DNA from: Rhodospirillales bacterium
Lineage (GTDB): Bacteria; Pseudomonadota; Alphaproteobacteria; TMED109
Reading direction: 5' to 3'
Assembly: GCA_028824295.1 (NCBI GenBank)
Contig: JAPPED010000023.1
Location: 1 to 64,000, forward strand
Length of the DNA stretch: 64,000 nt
The notes under the pieces are model-generated. The model had not been told where the DNA came from and searched no databases. It saw only the letters and a list, made by a program, of their open reading frames with translations. A program made the position numbers and the translations under genes. This document shows, one piece after another, positions 7,245 through 16,299 of this stretch. Each line of letters opens with the position of its first letter. The stretch's first letter is position 1.

Positions 7245-7514
7245 ATGCCGGAACCGCTCACCACTACCGTCTCGACCAAGGGCCAAGTCATCTTGCCCAG
7301 TGCGATTCGCCGGGCACTGCGCTGGGGCCCCGGAACGCGGCTTGCCGTCGAAACCACATCTGGGGGCGTGCTGCTGAAGCCGGCGCCAGGGTTCCCGGAG
7401 ACCCGGCCGGACGAGGTGTTTGGCCGACTCGCCTTCCACGGCTCCCCCCGGTCCCTGTCGGAAATGGAGGCGGGCATTGCGGCGGAGGCGAAACGTCGGC
7501 ATGCGGGCGATTGA
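7245..7514 (+). CDS. AbrB/MazE-type (VapB) antitoxin
   Basis: This 89-residue protein opens with the swapped-hairpin DNA-binding domain of AbrB/SpoVT type: TTVSTKGQVILPSAIRRALRW, then GTRLAVETTSGGVLLKPA. The C-terminal tail (residues 50-89, SEMEAGIAAEAKRRHAGD) is the part that would wrap the toxin. It overlaps the PIN-domain toxin gene by 14 bases, typical for a vapBC pair. The antitoxin is expected to neutralise the toxin and repress the operon from the promoter just upstream. Confidence 0.9.
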   Translation: MPEPLTTTVSTKGQVILPSAIRRALRWGPGTRLAVETTSGGVLLKPAPGFPETRPDEVFGRLAFHGSPRSLSEMEAGIAAEAKRRHAGD

Positions 7515-7887
7515 TACCAATGTCGTGGTCCGGTACCTCACCGGCGACGATCCGGACCAGTCCGCGAGGGCGCGGGCCGCGGTCAACGGCGGGGCGGTGT
7601 TTGCGAGCACGACGGTCCTGCTGGAAAGCGAATGGGTCTTGCGGAGCGTCTACGGCTTTGCTCCCGAAGAAGTCGCGTCGGCACTCCGGGCCTTCGCAGG
7701 GCTGCCGGGCGTTGCGGTCGAGAATCCGGGCCGGATTGCCGCAGCCCTTGACCGCGCGGAAGCCGGCATGGACTTTGCCGATGCACTGCATCTTGGTGCC
7801 GCCGCGCGATGCGACGCCATGCTCACATTCGATCACCGCTTTATCGAGCAGGCCCAGGGGGGCTCGGTACAAATGCTCGAGCCCTGA
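7501..7887 (+). CDS. VapC-type PIN-domain toxin RNase
   Basis: The 128-residue protein begins MRAIDTNVVVRYLTGDD at the ATG at 7501, which overlaps the antitoxin end by 14 bases. A longer frame upstream exists but lies within the antitoxin gene. PIN acidic residues are visible: Asp5 (AIDTN), Glu42 (LESEWVL), Asp94 (DFADALHL) and Asp111 (TFDHRF). VapC toxins are Mg-dependent RNases that cut tRNA or rRNA. All catalytic acids are present, so the toxin should be active. The pair may act in stress response or simply stabilise the locus. Confidence 0.9.
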   Translation: MRAIDTNVVVRYLTGDDPDQSARARAAVNGGAVFASTTVLLESEWVLRSVYGFAPEEVASALRAFAGLPGVAVENPGRIAAALDRAEAGMDFADALHLGAAARCDAMLTFDHRFIEQAQGGSVQMLEP

Positions 7888-8103
7888 GAGGAATCGACTC
7901 AAAACCCGTCCCCGTCTGCAGACGCCGAAAACGGATGCCACGGCCGACTGTCCGCCAGGCCAGCATGCGCGAAGATCCAGGTGCCGGGGGGGGCATCCAA
8001 TCAAGAAGGCGATCGTTGCGCGATGGGCCGTGTTTGGGCGACCCTTGCAAACCCGAGCCACGCTTAGAGGCGCAGATCAACAACATTCTCCGACAGAACG
8101 GAT

Positions 8104-9324
8104 CTATTCAGTGCCTTGCCTGCGCGGCAGCCCGCCCTCCAACACGGCGGCAGCGACGAGTGCAAATGCGGCCAAGAGCGATGGCACTTGATAGCTGCCT
8201 AACGAATCGTAGAGGACGCCGGCAAACGTCGGCCCCACCATTTGGCCTAGCCCGAAAGCCGCGGTCATCAGCGCCAGATTTCGACGTGGATTGCCAACGG
8301 ACATCCGCCGGACGCTGACGAGTCCCAACGCGGTCAGTCCTACGAACGTCCCACCAAGGAGGCCTGCCGCCAATAACACTGGCCAAACTCCGTCCACCAA
8401 GACGCTCATCGCGACGCCGCCCGCCGCTACCAGGCAGGCGGCCGCGAAAGCGCCCGGAATACTCCAGCGGCGCCCTATCCAACCCCAGAATACGACGGAC
8501 GGGGCCGCCGCCAAACCGACACAAAGCCAGACCAGGTCTTCAGCGGGCCGCAGCACGGGGTCGATCCGCATCATGTCAGACACGAACGTTGCAGTGATGA
8601 CATAGCCAAATCCAGACAAACCGTAGGCGACAATGAGCGAACGAATCCCCTGTTCTCCCTGCCCTACCCTTGATCCCACAGAAACCGAGGCAGGTGTCAA
8701 CGGGGCTCGCAACAGCACAGCGACCGGAACGGACAGGGCAATGGAAAGAGCACCACAGAACAGCCACGGGCTTTGCCAGTCCTCGATCCCTGACGCTGAC
8801 GCTGGAACCGCCAGCGAGGAAATCGCGATACCCGTCCCCACACCCGCATAGATCAGGTCCGCCCAACCATCGCGGCCGGCGGCCGCGAGCCGGTCCATCA
8901 GGAGCGAGGAGGCGAACACCATCACTAACGCTCCGGCCGCTCCACCCAAGAAACGCAGCAGCAGAAACACCATCAGGTCCGTCGTCAGGGCCATGGCACA
9001 GGTACTCAACCCGCTTGCCGCCAGCGCTCCGAGCAGCCAGCCACGCGGATTACCGGGCAAGCCCCGTAACGCAGCCGCCAGCGCACCCAGCAGATATCCC
9101 GCGTAGTTAGCCGATGCGATCAGGCCAACCTCAGACTTGCCCAACGCCAGGCCTGCGGTCATGTACGGCAAAATCGGGGTGTAGGCGAAACGCCCAATAC
9201 CGACTGCCACCGCCAGCGACAGGAGACCAGCCAACGCCAGGGCAGCCGGGTGCAATGGGGTCTGTGAACCTAAAATCGTGCGGAGCTTCGGTAGCGGAGC
9301 CCTACTCGAGCCGCTTGACCTCAT
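8104..9324 (-). CDS. MFS transporter, YbfB/YjiJ family
   Basis: The product is 406 residues from the ATG at 9324 (MRSSGSSRAPLPKL); a longer frame to 9393 adds a poorly hydrophobic, unlikely leader. The sequence has the twelve hydrophobic segments of the major facilitator superfamily and the N-terminal signature of the YbfB/YjiJ family (AVGIGRFAYTPILPYM), then SANYAGYLLGALAAAL. An inner-membrane exporter or importer of a small organic compound is likely; the substrate is unknown. No partner gene is adjacent. Confidence 0.85.
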   Translation of the reverse strand: MRSSGSSRAPLPKLRTILGSQTPLHPAALALAGLLSLAVAVGIGRFAYTPILPYMTAGLALGKSEVGLIASANYAGYLLGALAAALRGLPGNPRGWLLGALAASGLSTCAMALTTDLMVFLLLRFLGGAAGALVMVFASSLLMDRLAAAGRDGWADLIYAGVGTGIAISSLAVPASASGIEDWQSPWLFCGALSIALSVPVAVLLRAPLTPASVSVGSRVGQGEQGIRSLIVAYGLSGFGYVITATFVSDMMRIDPVLRPAEDLVWLCVGLAAAPSVVFWGWIGRRWSIPGAFAAACLVAAGGVAMSVLVDGVWPVLLAAGLLGGTFVGLTALGLVSVRRMSVGNPRRNLALMTAAFGLGQMVGPTFAGVLYDSLGSYQVPSLLAAFALVAAAVLEGGLPRRQGTE

Positions 9325-9551
9325 GCGGTCGCGCCCGTCGCTGCCGCACCACATGCCTGTCGCTGCAAGTCCCGATTCAAGGGGCGCATCCACTCAAATT
9401 TCGGGTTGCCAGCTCGACATGCCGTGTCGGCGGTCATCAAGAATCGCCCGGAGGGGGTTTCGTGCATTTGGCCTGGCGTCCTGGTCCGGGAACGCGGTGC
9501 ATATTCGAATGAAGTTTCATCCATACTCCGTACCTGTTCCAGACCCGCGCT

Positions 9552-9746
9552 CTAGCAATGCACGCATATGACCGCAACATCCGGCACTTGCGGCAGGTCA
9601 TCAAATGGAACCCACACGCTGACCGGGTTACACACCGATCCGTCGGGCGCTTCTTCCCCGTTTTCCGCCAGATGCCGCTGTATACGGGTTACCGCGTTCT
9701 CGACAGGACCGCCGGGTTTGACCCAGAGATCGGTTTCTACTTGCAT
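9552..9746 (-). CDS. possible small hypothetical protein
   Basis: An open frame of 64 codons begins MQVETDLWVKPGGP and ends VPDVAVICVHC. Its composition looks protein-like, but I see no Shine-Dalgarno sequence and no known domain. It sits in the gap of about 520 bases between the MFS gene and the aldo/keto reductase. The rest of that gap shows nothing I can name. Confidence 0.25.
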   Translation of the reverse strand: MQVETDLWVKPGGPVENAVTRIQRHLAENGEEAPDGSVCNPVSVWVPFDDLPQVPDVAVICVHC

Positions 9747-9849
9747 CGAGGTTCACGTCGAACGCCTATCATCGCCGTTAGGTGCTGGGCATTGAAGTTC
9801 CGGTTCTCATTCTTCGCGGTCAATACCGGAAACACGAGAGATCGTTTGC

Positions 9850-10716
9850 ATGATTCAAACGCGTCGTTTCGGCCGTACAGGCCACCTGAGCACCGTCACA
9901 ATATTTGGGGCGGCCGCGCTCAAGAATGTGACCCAGGCCCGCGCCGACCGCGCACTTGAATTGCTGCTGGAACACGGCGTCAACCACATCGACACGGCAC
10001 CTCGCTACGGCGACGCGGAATGTCGGATCGGCCCCTGGATGCGAGAGCACCGTAATCGGTTCTTTCTGGCCACCAAGACCGGCCAGCGCACGCATTCGGC
10101 TGCGCGGGACGAAATTCGGCGCTCCCTAGAACGTCTCCGAGTGGACTCCGTTGACTTGCTGCAACTTCACTCGTTGGGTCATCCGGACGAGTGTGAGACC
10201 GCAATGGGTCCTCAAGGCGCCCTGGAGGCAGTGGTCGAGGCCCGTGAGGAAGGTCTGACGCGCTTCATTGGCGTCACCGGTCATGGCTGGACGATTGCGG
10301 CGATGCACTACCGAAGTCTTCAGCGCTTCGACTTCGATTCGGTCCTGCTGCCGTGGAATTTCGTGATGTACGAAAACGCGCGTTACCGCAAGGACTTCGA
10401 AACTCTTTGCAAGCTCTGCGAACAACGGGACATCGCCGTGCAAACCATCAAGTCGATCGCGCGCGGCCCCTGGGCGGTTACGGATCCCATACGGAACACG
10501 TGGTACCAGCCCTTCGAAGATCCACAAGACATTCATCAAGCTGTGCACTGGGTGCTGGGCAAACCGCAGATCTTCCTGAACACGGTTGGCGACTTGGATC
10601 TGCTGCCGGTTGTTCTCGATGCCGCGAGCCAATTCGTTGAGGCTCCCGATGACCCTGCCGTCCGAGCAATGATCAATACGAGGCGTGCTACATCGCTGTT
10701 TGGAATTGCCAACTGA
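9850..10716 (+). CDS. aldo/keto reductase-family oxidoreductase
   Basis: This 288-residue enzyme has the AKR fold signatures and the full catalytic tetrad: Asp48 ([12 protein letters not shown]), Tyr53, Lys76 (ATKTG) and His107 (LLQLHSLG). It is a little short for the family and has Leu-Leu-Pro-Trp-Asn in the region that is QxxYN in many members. It would reduce a carbonyl or oxidise an alcohol with NADP(H) in the cytosol. It stands alone, so the substrate cannot be inferred. Confidence 0.85.
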   Translation: MIQTRRFGRTGHLSTVTIFGAAALKNVTQARADRALELLLEHGVNHIDTAPRYGDAECRIGPWMREHRNRFFLATKTGQRTHSAARDEIRRSLERLRVDSVDLLQLHSLGHPDECETAMGPQGALEAVVEAREEGLTRFIGVTGHGWTIAAMHYRSLQRFDFDSVLLPWNFVMYENARYRKDFETLCKLCEQRDIAVQTIKSIARGPWAVTDPIRNTWYQPFEDPQDIHQAVHWVLGKPQIFLNTVGDLDLLPVVLDAASQFVEAPDDPAVRAMINTRRATSLFGIAN

Positions 10717-11004
10717 TTGGTGCGCGCTGCAAGGCTCGACCGGTGCCAACGCGTTCCGACCAGGCACCGACAACGCCGAACCGCCCCACCGGAAAAGAAG
10801 TGACCGTGCTGTCGATTACGACAATTCCGCTACTTGATAGCGGGGGCCTTCGTAAGGAGCCCCGGTACCGTGATGGGCCCCCTGAAACCGCCGTTTGAGC
10901 GTCCCGAACGCCCACTCCTCGATCCATCGCCGGCGCACCGCCAGCCGACTCCTGCCCCCGTGGACCAAGAGGAGACATGACTCGGTCATGCAACGGAAGT
11001 GCGA

Positions 11005-11274
11005 ATGACTGTAAAGACCGCACTCAGCTTCACTGACCGCCACGACCGTATCCCCTCGGAGAAGTTCAGGGACAGGCAGTTTGCCGCTCGGAGCGCTGCT
11101 GTAGCCAACGCCATCAAGCGCACAATGCAGGATGAGGAAGAACGGGAAGTCGCGCTTTCCGCCCTCACCGGGGAAGTCCGCGCGCGACCGCGAACGGCCC
11201 GTTCGGAGTACGTTGACCCAGCGGCAGCGTTATCGGCCGTCCGCGCCGCCGTGGAAGCATCGCGCGGCAAGTAA
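11005..11274 (+). CDS. ParD/CopG-like antitoxin, apparently orphaned
   Basis: The 89-residue protein begins MTVKTALSFTDRHDR, which matches the N-terminal ribbon of ParD-type antitoxins. It continues with a helical acidic segment (MQDEEEREVALSALTGEV). A GTG two codons upstream (10999) is an alternative start. Immediately behind it, overlapping its stop, is the damaged ParE/RelE-like toxin remnant. A short inverted repeat (catga-ctcgg-tcatg, 10976-10990) just upstream could be the operator. The antitoxin itself looks intact. Confidence 0.65.
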   Translation: MTVKTALSFTDRHDRIPSEKFRDRQFAARSAAVANAIKRTMQDEEEREVALSALTGEVRARPRTARSEYVDPAAALSAVRAAVEASRGK

Positions 11275-11510
11275 CGGATCGAATCCGCTTCCATCCGCAG
11301 GTCTCACGGGGCTTGGAAGCGATCGGCCTATGGATCGTTGCGCATGCGGGAAGTCAGGTCGCAGATCGAAAACTTGCAGGGATTGCGCAGACGATCACAG
11401 GCCAGGTGCAGATGCCGCACAAGGGGACTGTTCGCGATGACGTAGCACCCAGCCTTCGGGGAATTCTGGCCGCGAGACGAGCCGTGCCCGCATTCTCCAG
11501 AAACGTTCCG
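11271..11510 (+). pseudogene. degenerate ParE/RelE-like toxin gene
   Basis: The frame overlapping the antitoxin stop reads VTDRIRFHPQVSRGLEAIGL, then WIVAHAGSQVADRKL, TITGQVQMPHKGTVRDDV and APSLRGILAARRAVPAF. This is a good ParE/RelE match (LDAIxxYIAEHAG, MPHMGRxRDDLxPGLR, RRAVIAF). No ATG or GTG opens it (the codon at the expected place is GTA), and the C-terminal strands are missing after PAFSRN, where the frame runs on without similarity for another 400 bases. I read it as a toxin lost by mutation, leaving the antitoxin behind. Confidence 0.65.
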
Positions 11511-11650
11511 ATTACTCACATTTTCAGCGGACTAGTTTGCCCCGGGGGGCGGGGCAGATCGCCCCACCCTCACATGCAGTCTTGGGTCCTCGCTGCGCCT
11601 CTGATTACCTCGACGCCATCATCCCGGATTCCCTGCCTTTGCCGACAGGC

Positions 11651-12679
11651 TCAGCGGGTCAGTGCTTCGAACGCCTCCGCCACCGAACTCCACGACTGCC
11701 CGCCGCGCTCACGGGCATGCTCACTCATGCGGGCGTGGGTCGCCTGGTCATCGAGCAGCCGAATGGCGTACTCGGCAAACGCATTGTCATCCTTCGCCAG
11801 GAACCCGGTCTTGCCGTCAAGGATGCGTTCACCGGCCGCGCCAAAGGGGCGCGCAATCGCCGGCAATCCGACCGCCTGGCTCTCGGCCAGCGTCATCGCC
11901 GAGACGTCGGTCTCATGGGACGGGTAGAGATGCACCCGGGCAGCCCTCAGGAACTCGACCATTTCCGCATCCGGCAATGGTTTGTGGACATGCACGCCGG
12001 ACTTCTCTGCCGCCGTGACGATGGCGTGGATCCGCTCGTAGGCAGGCGCTGGAGACCGGCCCTCTGACGCGCCGTGCAGCGCGCTCGAGAACACATGGAG
12101 CTCAGCCCAGGGCAGGCGGCCGTGAATGCGCCTGCGCCAGAGGCCGATGAGCCACTCGAGTCCGAGTAACGGGTGCGTCGTCACGACCGCCCTCGGCGAC
12201 ACGGCCGGACGGGGCTCCTCCGCATTCAGGAATGCCTCGCCCACCCCGTTCCGGATGCGGGCCCCCTCGAACGCGAGGAGTGCGTCAGGAATGGTCTTGA
12301 GATGCGCATCACCCTGGTAGACGAGCGTCGGTCGGTGCCGAGCCGCCGCGGCAAACCGCTCCGGCTTGACCAGTGGCTTTCCCGAGCCGGTCAGCCACAG
12401 GACCCGGGTCTTGATGTCGGGCACCAGGTCAAGGAGCTCAGGATCCTGATGCGCGATACAGAGATCGGTGCTGGCCGCGGCTGCCTCTTCCAAGGGGACC
12501 CAGCTCACGTCGCGCACCACCGTCGACATCTCGCACTGGTTGAAGACCCGGACCGTGTGGCCTGCCTGCGCCAAGGCCTCTGCCAGCTCGACCACGCCTT
12601 TCTGGCCGGGAGGCAGGGCGATCTCGCAGGGCGTGTTCCCGTCAAAGGGAAAGGAACGGTCGGCAATGGTCACGAGCAT
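11651..12679 (-). CDS. GT-B glycosyltransferase, GT4-like
   Basis: This 342-residue protein starts MLVTIADRSFPFDG. It contains an N-terminal segment with a GxxGVVELAEALAQAGHTV acceptor-side motif and a C-terminal nucleotide-sugar part: VHVHKPLPDAEMVEFLRAARVHLYPSHETD, then MTLAESQAVGLPAIARPFGA. The usual E-x7-E pair appears as D-x7-E (DVSAMTLAE). It is slightly short for the family. It probably transfers a sugar to an envelope glycan, but no other glycan genes are adjacent. The gene is divergent from ygfZ. Confidence 0.75.
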   Translation of the reverse strand: MLVTIADRSFPFDGNTPCEIALPPGQKGVVELAEALAQAGHTVRVFNQCEMSTVVRDVSWVPLEEAAAASTDLCIAHQDPELLDLVPDIKTRVLWLTGSGKPLVKPERFAAAARHRPTLVYQGDAHLKTIPDALLAFEGARIRNGVGEAFLNAEEPRPAVSPRAVVTTHPLLGLEWLIGLWRRRIHGRLPWAELHVFSSALHGASEGRSPAPAYERIHAIVTAAEKSGVHVHKPLPDAEMVEFLRAARVHLYPSHETDVSAMTLAESQAVGLPAIARPFGAAGERILDGKTGFLAKDDNAFAEYAIRLLDDQATHARMSEHARERGGQSWSSVAEAFEALTR

Positions 12680-12762
12680 GGGGAGGCCTGTAGGGGGAAG
12701 TCTGCCGGCGCCGGCACCGTGTACGATGAGGTTCTCGGGGTTCGCTAGTACACTGACATCGC

Positions 12763-13686
12763 ATGGCCGACAACCACGCCCCTCTGCGTCACTGGTGCCT
12801 GCTTCCAGACCGGGTCATCACCCGGGTCGAAGGCCCGGACGCGCGCGAGTTTCTCCAGAACGTCGTCACCAACGACCTCGACCGGCTCGAAGGTGACCGC
12901 GCCCTCTACGCCGCGTTGCTGACCCCCCAGGGCATGTACCTCCACGACTTCCTGCTGACCGAAGCGGGCGGCGCCATCCTCCTGGACAGCGAGCGCGAGC
13001 GTCAGCCGGATCTCGCCCGCAAGCTCGCCCTGTACCGGCTCCGCAGCAAGGCCACCATCGAGGTCGATGCGGGGCTCGCCGTCGGCGTCGGCTTTGGCAT
13101 GCACGCGGCGCAGGCGGCGGAACTCGATGGAACGCGCGGCCAGGCGCGGAACCTTGCCGACGGCATCGTGTTCACGGATCCCCGCTCGGACGAACTGGGG
13201 GTCCGCGTTCATCTTCCGGAAACGCGCCTCGCTGAGTTCTTCGGGGCGGCTGGCTTTGCGGAGGGCAGCCGCGACGACTACGACCGACACCGCCTCTCCG
13301 CCGGCATTCCCGACGGCAGCCGGGACCTCGTCATCGGACGGAGCTACCTCCTCGAGAGCAACTTCGACCTGCTGGACGGCGTCTCGTTCTCCAAGGGCTG
13401 CTACATCGGGCAGGAGAACACGGCCCGTCAGCGATACCGGGGGACCGTGCGCCGGCGACTGGCGCGCGTCGCGATCACCTCCGGACCCGTGCCGGCCGCA
13501 GGAACGCCGATCCGCCTCGGCAACCGGGACGTGGGCACGATGCGCTCGAGTCAGGGCAACGACGGCCTGGCGCACGTCCGGCTCGCGCTCGTCGCCGAGG
13601 CGGCAGCGGCAGGTGAGGAACTCGACTGCGGCGACGCGAAGCTCAAGATCCGGACGCCGATCCCCGAAGCGCCGACGGCCAACTGA
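12763..13686 (+). CDS. ygfZ: YgfZ/GcvT-family folate-binding protein
   Basis: The 307-residue product carries the hallmark KGCYIGQENTARQRYRG at about residues 211-227, the KGCYxGQE signature of YgfZ/IBA57. The N-terminal part (EGPDAREFLQNVVTNDLDRL) is the GcvT-like folate-binding fold. YgfZ helps maturation or repair of certain Fe-S proteins, such as MiaB, using tetrahydrofolate. The cysteine in the motif is present. It is encoded alone, divergent from the glycosyltransferase and convergent with the SDR gene 7 bases away. Confidence 0.93.
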   Translation: MADNHAPLRHWCLLPDRVITRVEGPDAREFLQNVVTNDLDRLEGDRALYAALLTPQGMYLHDFLLTEAGGAILLDSERERQPDLARKLALYRLRSKATIEVDAGLAVGVGFGMHAAQAAELDGTRGQARNLADGIVFTDPRSDELGVRVHLPETRLAEFFGAAGFAEGSRDDYDRHRLSAGIPDGSRDLVIGRSYLLESNFDLLDGVSFSKGCYIGQENTARQRYRGTVRRRLARVAITSGPVPAAGTPIRLGNRDVGTMRSSQGNDGLAHVRLALVAEAAAAGEELDCGDAKLKIRTPIPEAPTAN

Positions 13687-13693
13687 ACGTTTT

Positions 13694-14428
13694 TCAGGCG
13701 GCGGAGTAGCCGCCGTCGACCGGAATCAGGGCCCCGGTCACGTAGGACGCCGCCGGTGAACACAGGAACACGGCGGTGCCCGCGACGTCCTCCGGCCGGC
13801 CCCACTCCCCCATCGGAATCCGCGACCGGATCCCCTCATACTGCTCCTGGTCCTCCCGGAGCGCCTGCGTCATCTTCGTAGCGATCCAGCCCGGCGCGAT
13901 GGCGTTCACGCGGATGCCGTGCTCGGCCCAGGCGTGCGCCAGCGAACGTGTCAGCCCGACCAGACCCGTCTTCGAAGCGGTGTAGCCCGGCGCCGTGCGC
14001 GAACCGAAATACGACCACATGGACGCAACGTTGACGATACACCCCCGCGTCAAGGCCAGCTTGGGCAGGCAGTGCTGGGCCATGCGCTGCACGCCCATCA
14101 GGTTGGTGTTGATCACGTCGGCGAAGTTCTCGCTCTGGAACTCAAGCGCGCGCTTCACCATGCCAGCGTTGTTCACGAGGATGTCGAGCCGGCCGATCTG
14201 CTCGAGTGCGGCGTCGATCGAAATATCATTCGTCACATCGAGCTTCAGCAGCTGCATCGTGCCGGACTCAGTTTCCGGGTTGCACGCCGCCAGGGAGGTA
14301 TCGCTCCGGGCCGTCGCCACCACGGCGGCACCGGCCTCGAGGAAGGCGCTTCCGATCGCATAGCCGATGCCGGTGGCGCCGCCCGTGACGAGTGCCACCT
14401 TGCCCGAAAGGTCCACGGTCCAGGCCAT
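13694..14428 (-). CDS. short-chain dehydrogenase/reductase in a sugar-acid cluster
   Basis: This 244-residue SDR has the NAD site TGGATGIG, then NNAG and the catalytic Tyr-Lys pair in GYTASKTGL. The start at 14428 overlaps the stop of the upstream dehydrogenase gene (TGATGG), a sign of coupling; longer frames upstream lie inside that gene. With the FAH-family hydrolase two genes upstream, the best match is the 2-keto-3-deoxy-sugar-acid 4-dehydrogenase of non-phosphorylating L-fucose or L-rhamnose breakdown. That assignment depends on context; the sequence alone only says classical SDR. Confidence 0.85.
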   Translation of the reverse strand: MAWTVDLSGKVALVTGGATGIGYAIGSAFLEAGAAVVATARSDTSLAACNPETESGTMQLLKLDVTNDISIDAALEQIGRLDILVNNAGMVKRALEFQSENFADVINTNLMGVQRMAQHCLPKLALTRGCIVNVASMWSYFGSRTAPGYTASKTGLVGLTRSLAHAWAEHGIRVNAIAPGWIATKMTQALREDQEQYEGIRSRIPMGEWGRPEDVAGTAVFLCSPAASYVTGALIPVDGGYSAA

Positions 14429-15420
14429 CAGAAGCTCCTTTTCAGTACCTCGGGGTTGACGGGCGTCGGGACGTCGCCACCCGTCAGGGCTGCTTCCAGG
14501 TTGCGGGCAGCTAGGTCGATCATCGCCAGACGCGTGGTGCGCGTGGCGCTCGCAATGTGGGGCGTGAGAACCACGTTCTCCATCTCCCACAGCGCGGAAT
14601 CGACCTTGGGCTCGAACTCGTAGACGTCGAGGGCGGCCCCCGCAATCTCCCCCTTCTGCAGCCCCTCCACCAGCGCCTGCTCGTGCACGACCGGTCCCCG
14701 CGCCATGTTGATCAAGAACCCGTCATCTCGCATCCGCGCGAGCTCCGGCGCCCCGATCAGGTGGCGGGTCTCCGGTGTGAGCGGGCAGAGGAGAACCACG
14801 TACCGCGCCTCCACCAGCAGGTCGGACAGGCTCCGCCACTCCACGTCGTGCGCCGCCGCCTCGTCATCCGGAAGACGGTTCCGGTTGTGGTAGCAGACCT
14901 TCATCCCGAAGCTCTGCGCCCGCGCGGCGACCCGCTTGCCGATGCGCCCGAGGCCGATGATCCCAAGCGTCTCGCCGCCGATGTCGGCGCTCCACAGCAA
15001 CTGGAAGGGATAGGTGCGGAAGCGCCCGGCGCGAACGTACCGGTCGCCCTCCGCAAGACGCCGGCCGACCGCCAGGACCATCGCCATGCTCATGTCGGCG
15101 ACCGGCGCGTCCAGCACGCCCGGCGTGTTGGTCACCAGCACGCCGTTCCGCGTGGCGGCATCGACATCGATGTTGTCCACTCCGACCGCGATGTTGGCGA
15201 CCACCCGGAGGGTGCCGGCACAGGCATCGAAGACCTCCGCGCCGACGTACGGCCCCAGCAGCAGCGCCCCGGCCTTGTCCCGGAAGCGCTCCTTCAGGGG
15301 CTCTGGTTCTAGCAGGCCGTCGGCGAACACGTCGTGGTAGTCCGCGTCGAACCGGTCGTCGAGCCGAGCCCGGAGGTCGTCGGGCACCCAGGTGTGGACA
15401 AGGACGGACAGGCGGTTCAC
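14428..15420 (-). CDS. D-isomer-specific 2-hydroxyacid dehydrogenase
   Basis: The 330-residue protein starts at a GTG at 15420 with GGAG upstream. It has the NAD-binding GLGRIGKRVAARAQ, the substrate Arg region NMARGPVVHEQAL, and the catalytic Glu and His in AALDVYEFEP and LTPHIASAT. It fits the glyoxylate/hydroxypyruvate reductase group of the family. It lies between the FAH hydrolase (27 bases upstream) and the SDR (overlapping), so all three are one operon. A role in reducing the 2-oxoacid or glyoxylate-type product of sugar-acid breakdown is plausible. Confidence 0.9.
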   Translation of the reverse strand: MNRLSVLVHTWVPDDLRARLDDRFDADYHDVFADGLLEPEPLKERFRDKAGALLLGPYVGAEVFDACAGTLRVVANIAVGVDNIDVDAATRNGVLVTNTPGVLDAPVADMSMAMVLAVGRRLAEGDRYVRAGRFRTYPFQLLWSADIGGETLGIIGLGRIGKRVAARAQSFGMKVCYHNRNRLPDDEAAAHDVEWRSLSDLLVEARYVVLLCPLTPETRHLIGAPELARMRDDGFLINMARGPVVHEQALVEGLQKGEIAGAALDVYEFEPKVDSALWEMENVVLTPHIASATRTTRLAMIDLAARNLEAALTGGDVPTPVNPEVLKRSF

Positions 15421-15447
15421 GGGCGCTCCGTCAAGACTGCGGGTGCA

Positions 15448-16299
15448 TCAGCGGGCAACCCACTTCCGCACCTTCTGGCGCTGCGCGCCCAGTCCCTCGA
15501 TGCCGGGCTCCATGACGTCGTCCTGCTTCAGGAACAGCGGCGGCTTCATGCCGGAGCCCACCCCCGGCGGGGTACCCGTCGCGATCAGATCTCCCGGGTA
15601 GAGCGTCATGAACTTGCTGATGTAGGAGACCAGCGTCCGGACATCGAAGATCATCGTGCTGGTGTTGCCGTCCTGCATGCGCTTGCCGTTGACGTCCATC
15701 CAGAGGTTGAGGCGCTGCGGGTTCCGGATCTCGTCCCGCGTGACCATCCACGGGCCAACGGGGCAGAACGTGTCGCACCCCTTGCCCTTGTCCCATGTCA
15801 TGCCGCGCTCGATCTGCCATTCGCGTTCCGACACGTCGTTCACGACCGTGTAGCCGGCCACGTGCTGCAGCGCGCGGCTCTTGGGCACGTTGTTCGCCGC
15901 GGTGCCAATCACCACGCCAAGCTCGATCTCCCAGTCCGACTTCTTCGAGCCCTTCGGCATCTCGACGATGTCGTTCGGCCCGTTGAGCGCGCTGGTGGGT
16001 TTCATGAAGACGATGGGCTCCTCCGGAATCGCGGCGCCGACTTCCTTCGCGTGATCGATGTAGTTGAGGCCGATGCAGACGATCTTGCCGATGTCGGCGA
16101 CCGGGACCCCGATCCGCGGCCGGCCGGTCACCTTCGGAAGCCGTGCCGGATTGATCCTGGCCAGTCGCTCCAGCCCCTTGTCGGACAGCACCTTCGACGA
16201 GATGTCGGGCACCCGTTTCTCCAGCGAGCGCAAGTTGCCCTCGTCATCAATCAAGCCGGGCTTTTCCCTGCCGCGCGGGCCGAAGCGCACCAATTTCAT
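15448..16299 (-). CDS. FAH-family hydrolase, 2,4-diketo-3-deoxy-fuconate hydrolase-like
   Basis: The 283-residue protein starts at the ATG at 16299 behind AAGGAGAG. It has the fumarylacetoacetate hydrolase domain: GKIVCIGLNYIDHAKE, the metal-binding Glu pair in DWEIELGVVIG, and FDVRTLVSYISKFMTLYPGDLIATGTPPGVG. The C-terminus ends GLGAQRQKV, a tail typical of the ureidoglycolate lyase/2,4-diketo-3-deoxy-L-fuconate hydrolase subgroup. It would cleave a C-C bond of a diketo sugar acid. As first gene of the unit with the hydroxyacid dehydrogenase and SDR it points to a non-phosphorylating sugar-acid route. Confidence 0.88.
   Translation of the reverse strand: MKLVRFGPRGREKPGLIDDEGNLRSLEKRVPDISSKVLSDKGLERLARINPARLPKVTGRPRIGVPVADIGKIVCIGLNYIDHAKEVGAAIPEEPIVFMKPTSALNGPNDIVEMPKGSKKSDWEIELGVVIGTAANNVPKSRALQHVAGYTVVNDVSEREWQIERGMTWDKGKGCDTFCPVGPWMVTRDEIRNPQRLNLWMDVNGKRMQDGNTSTMIFDVRTLVSYISKFMTLYPGDLIATGTPPGVGSGMKPPLFLKQDDVMEPGIEGLGAQRQKVRKWVAR

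Noticed and set aside
10816-11043. A minus-strand frame with RRRWIEEWAFGTLKRRFQ resembling the end of a transposase
   Set aside because: Only about 18 residues are suggestive, no DDE residues or terminal repeats are visible, and the frame overlaps the antitoxin start. It could be a relic but is not supported well enough to list.
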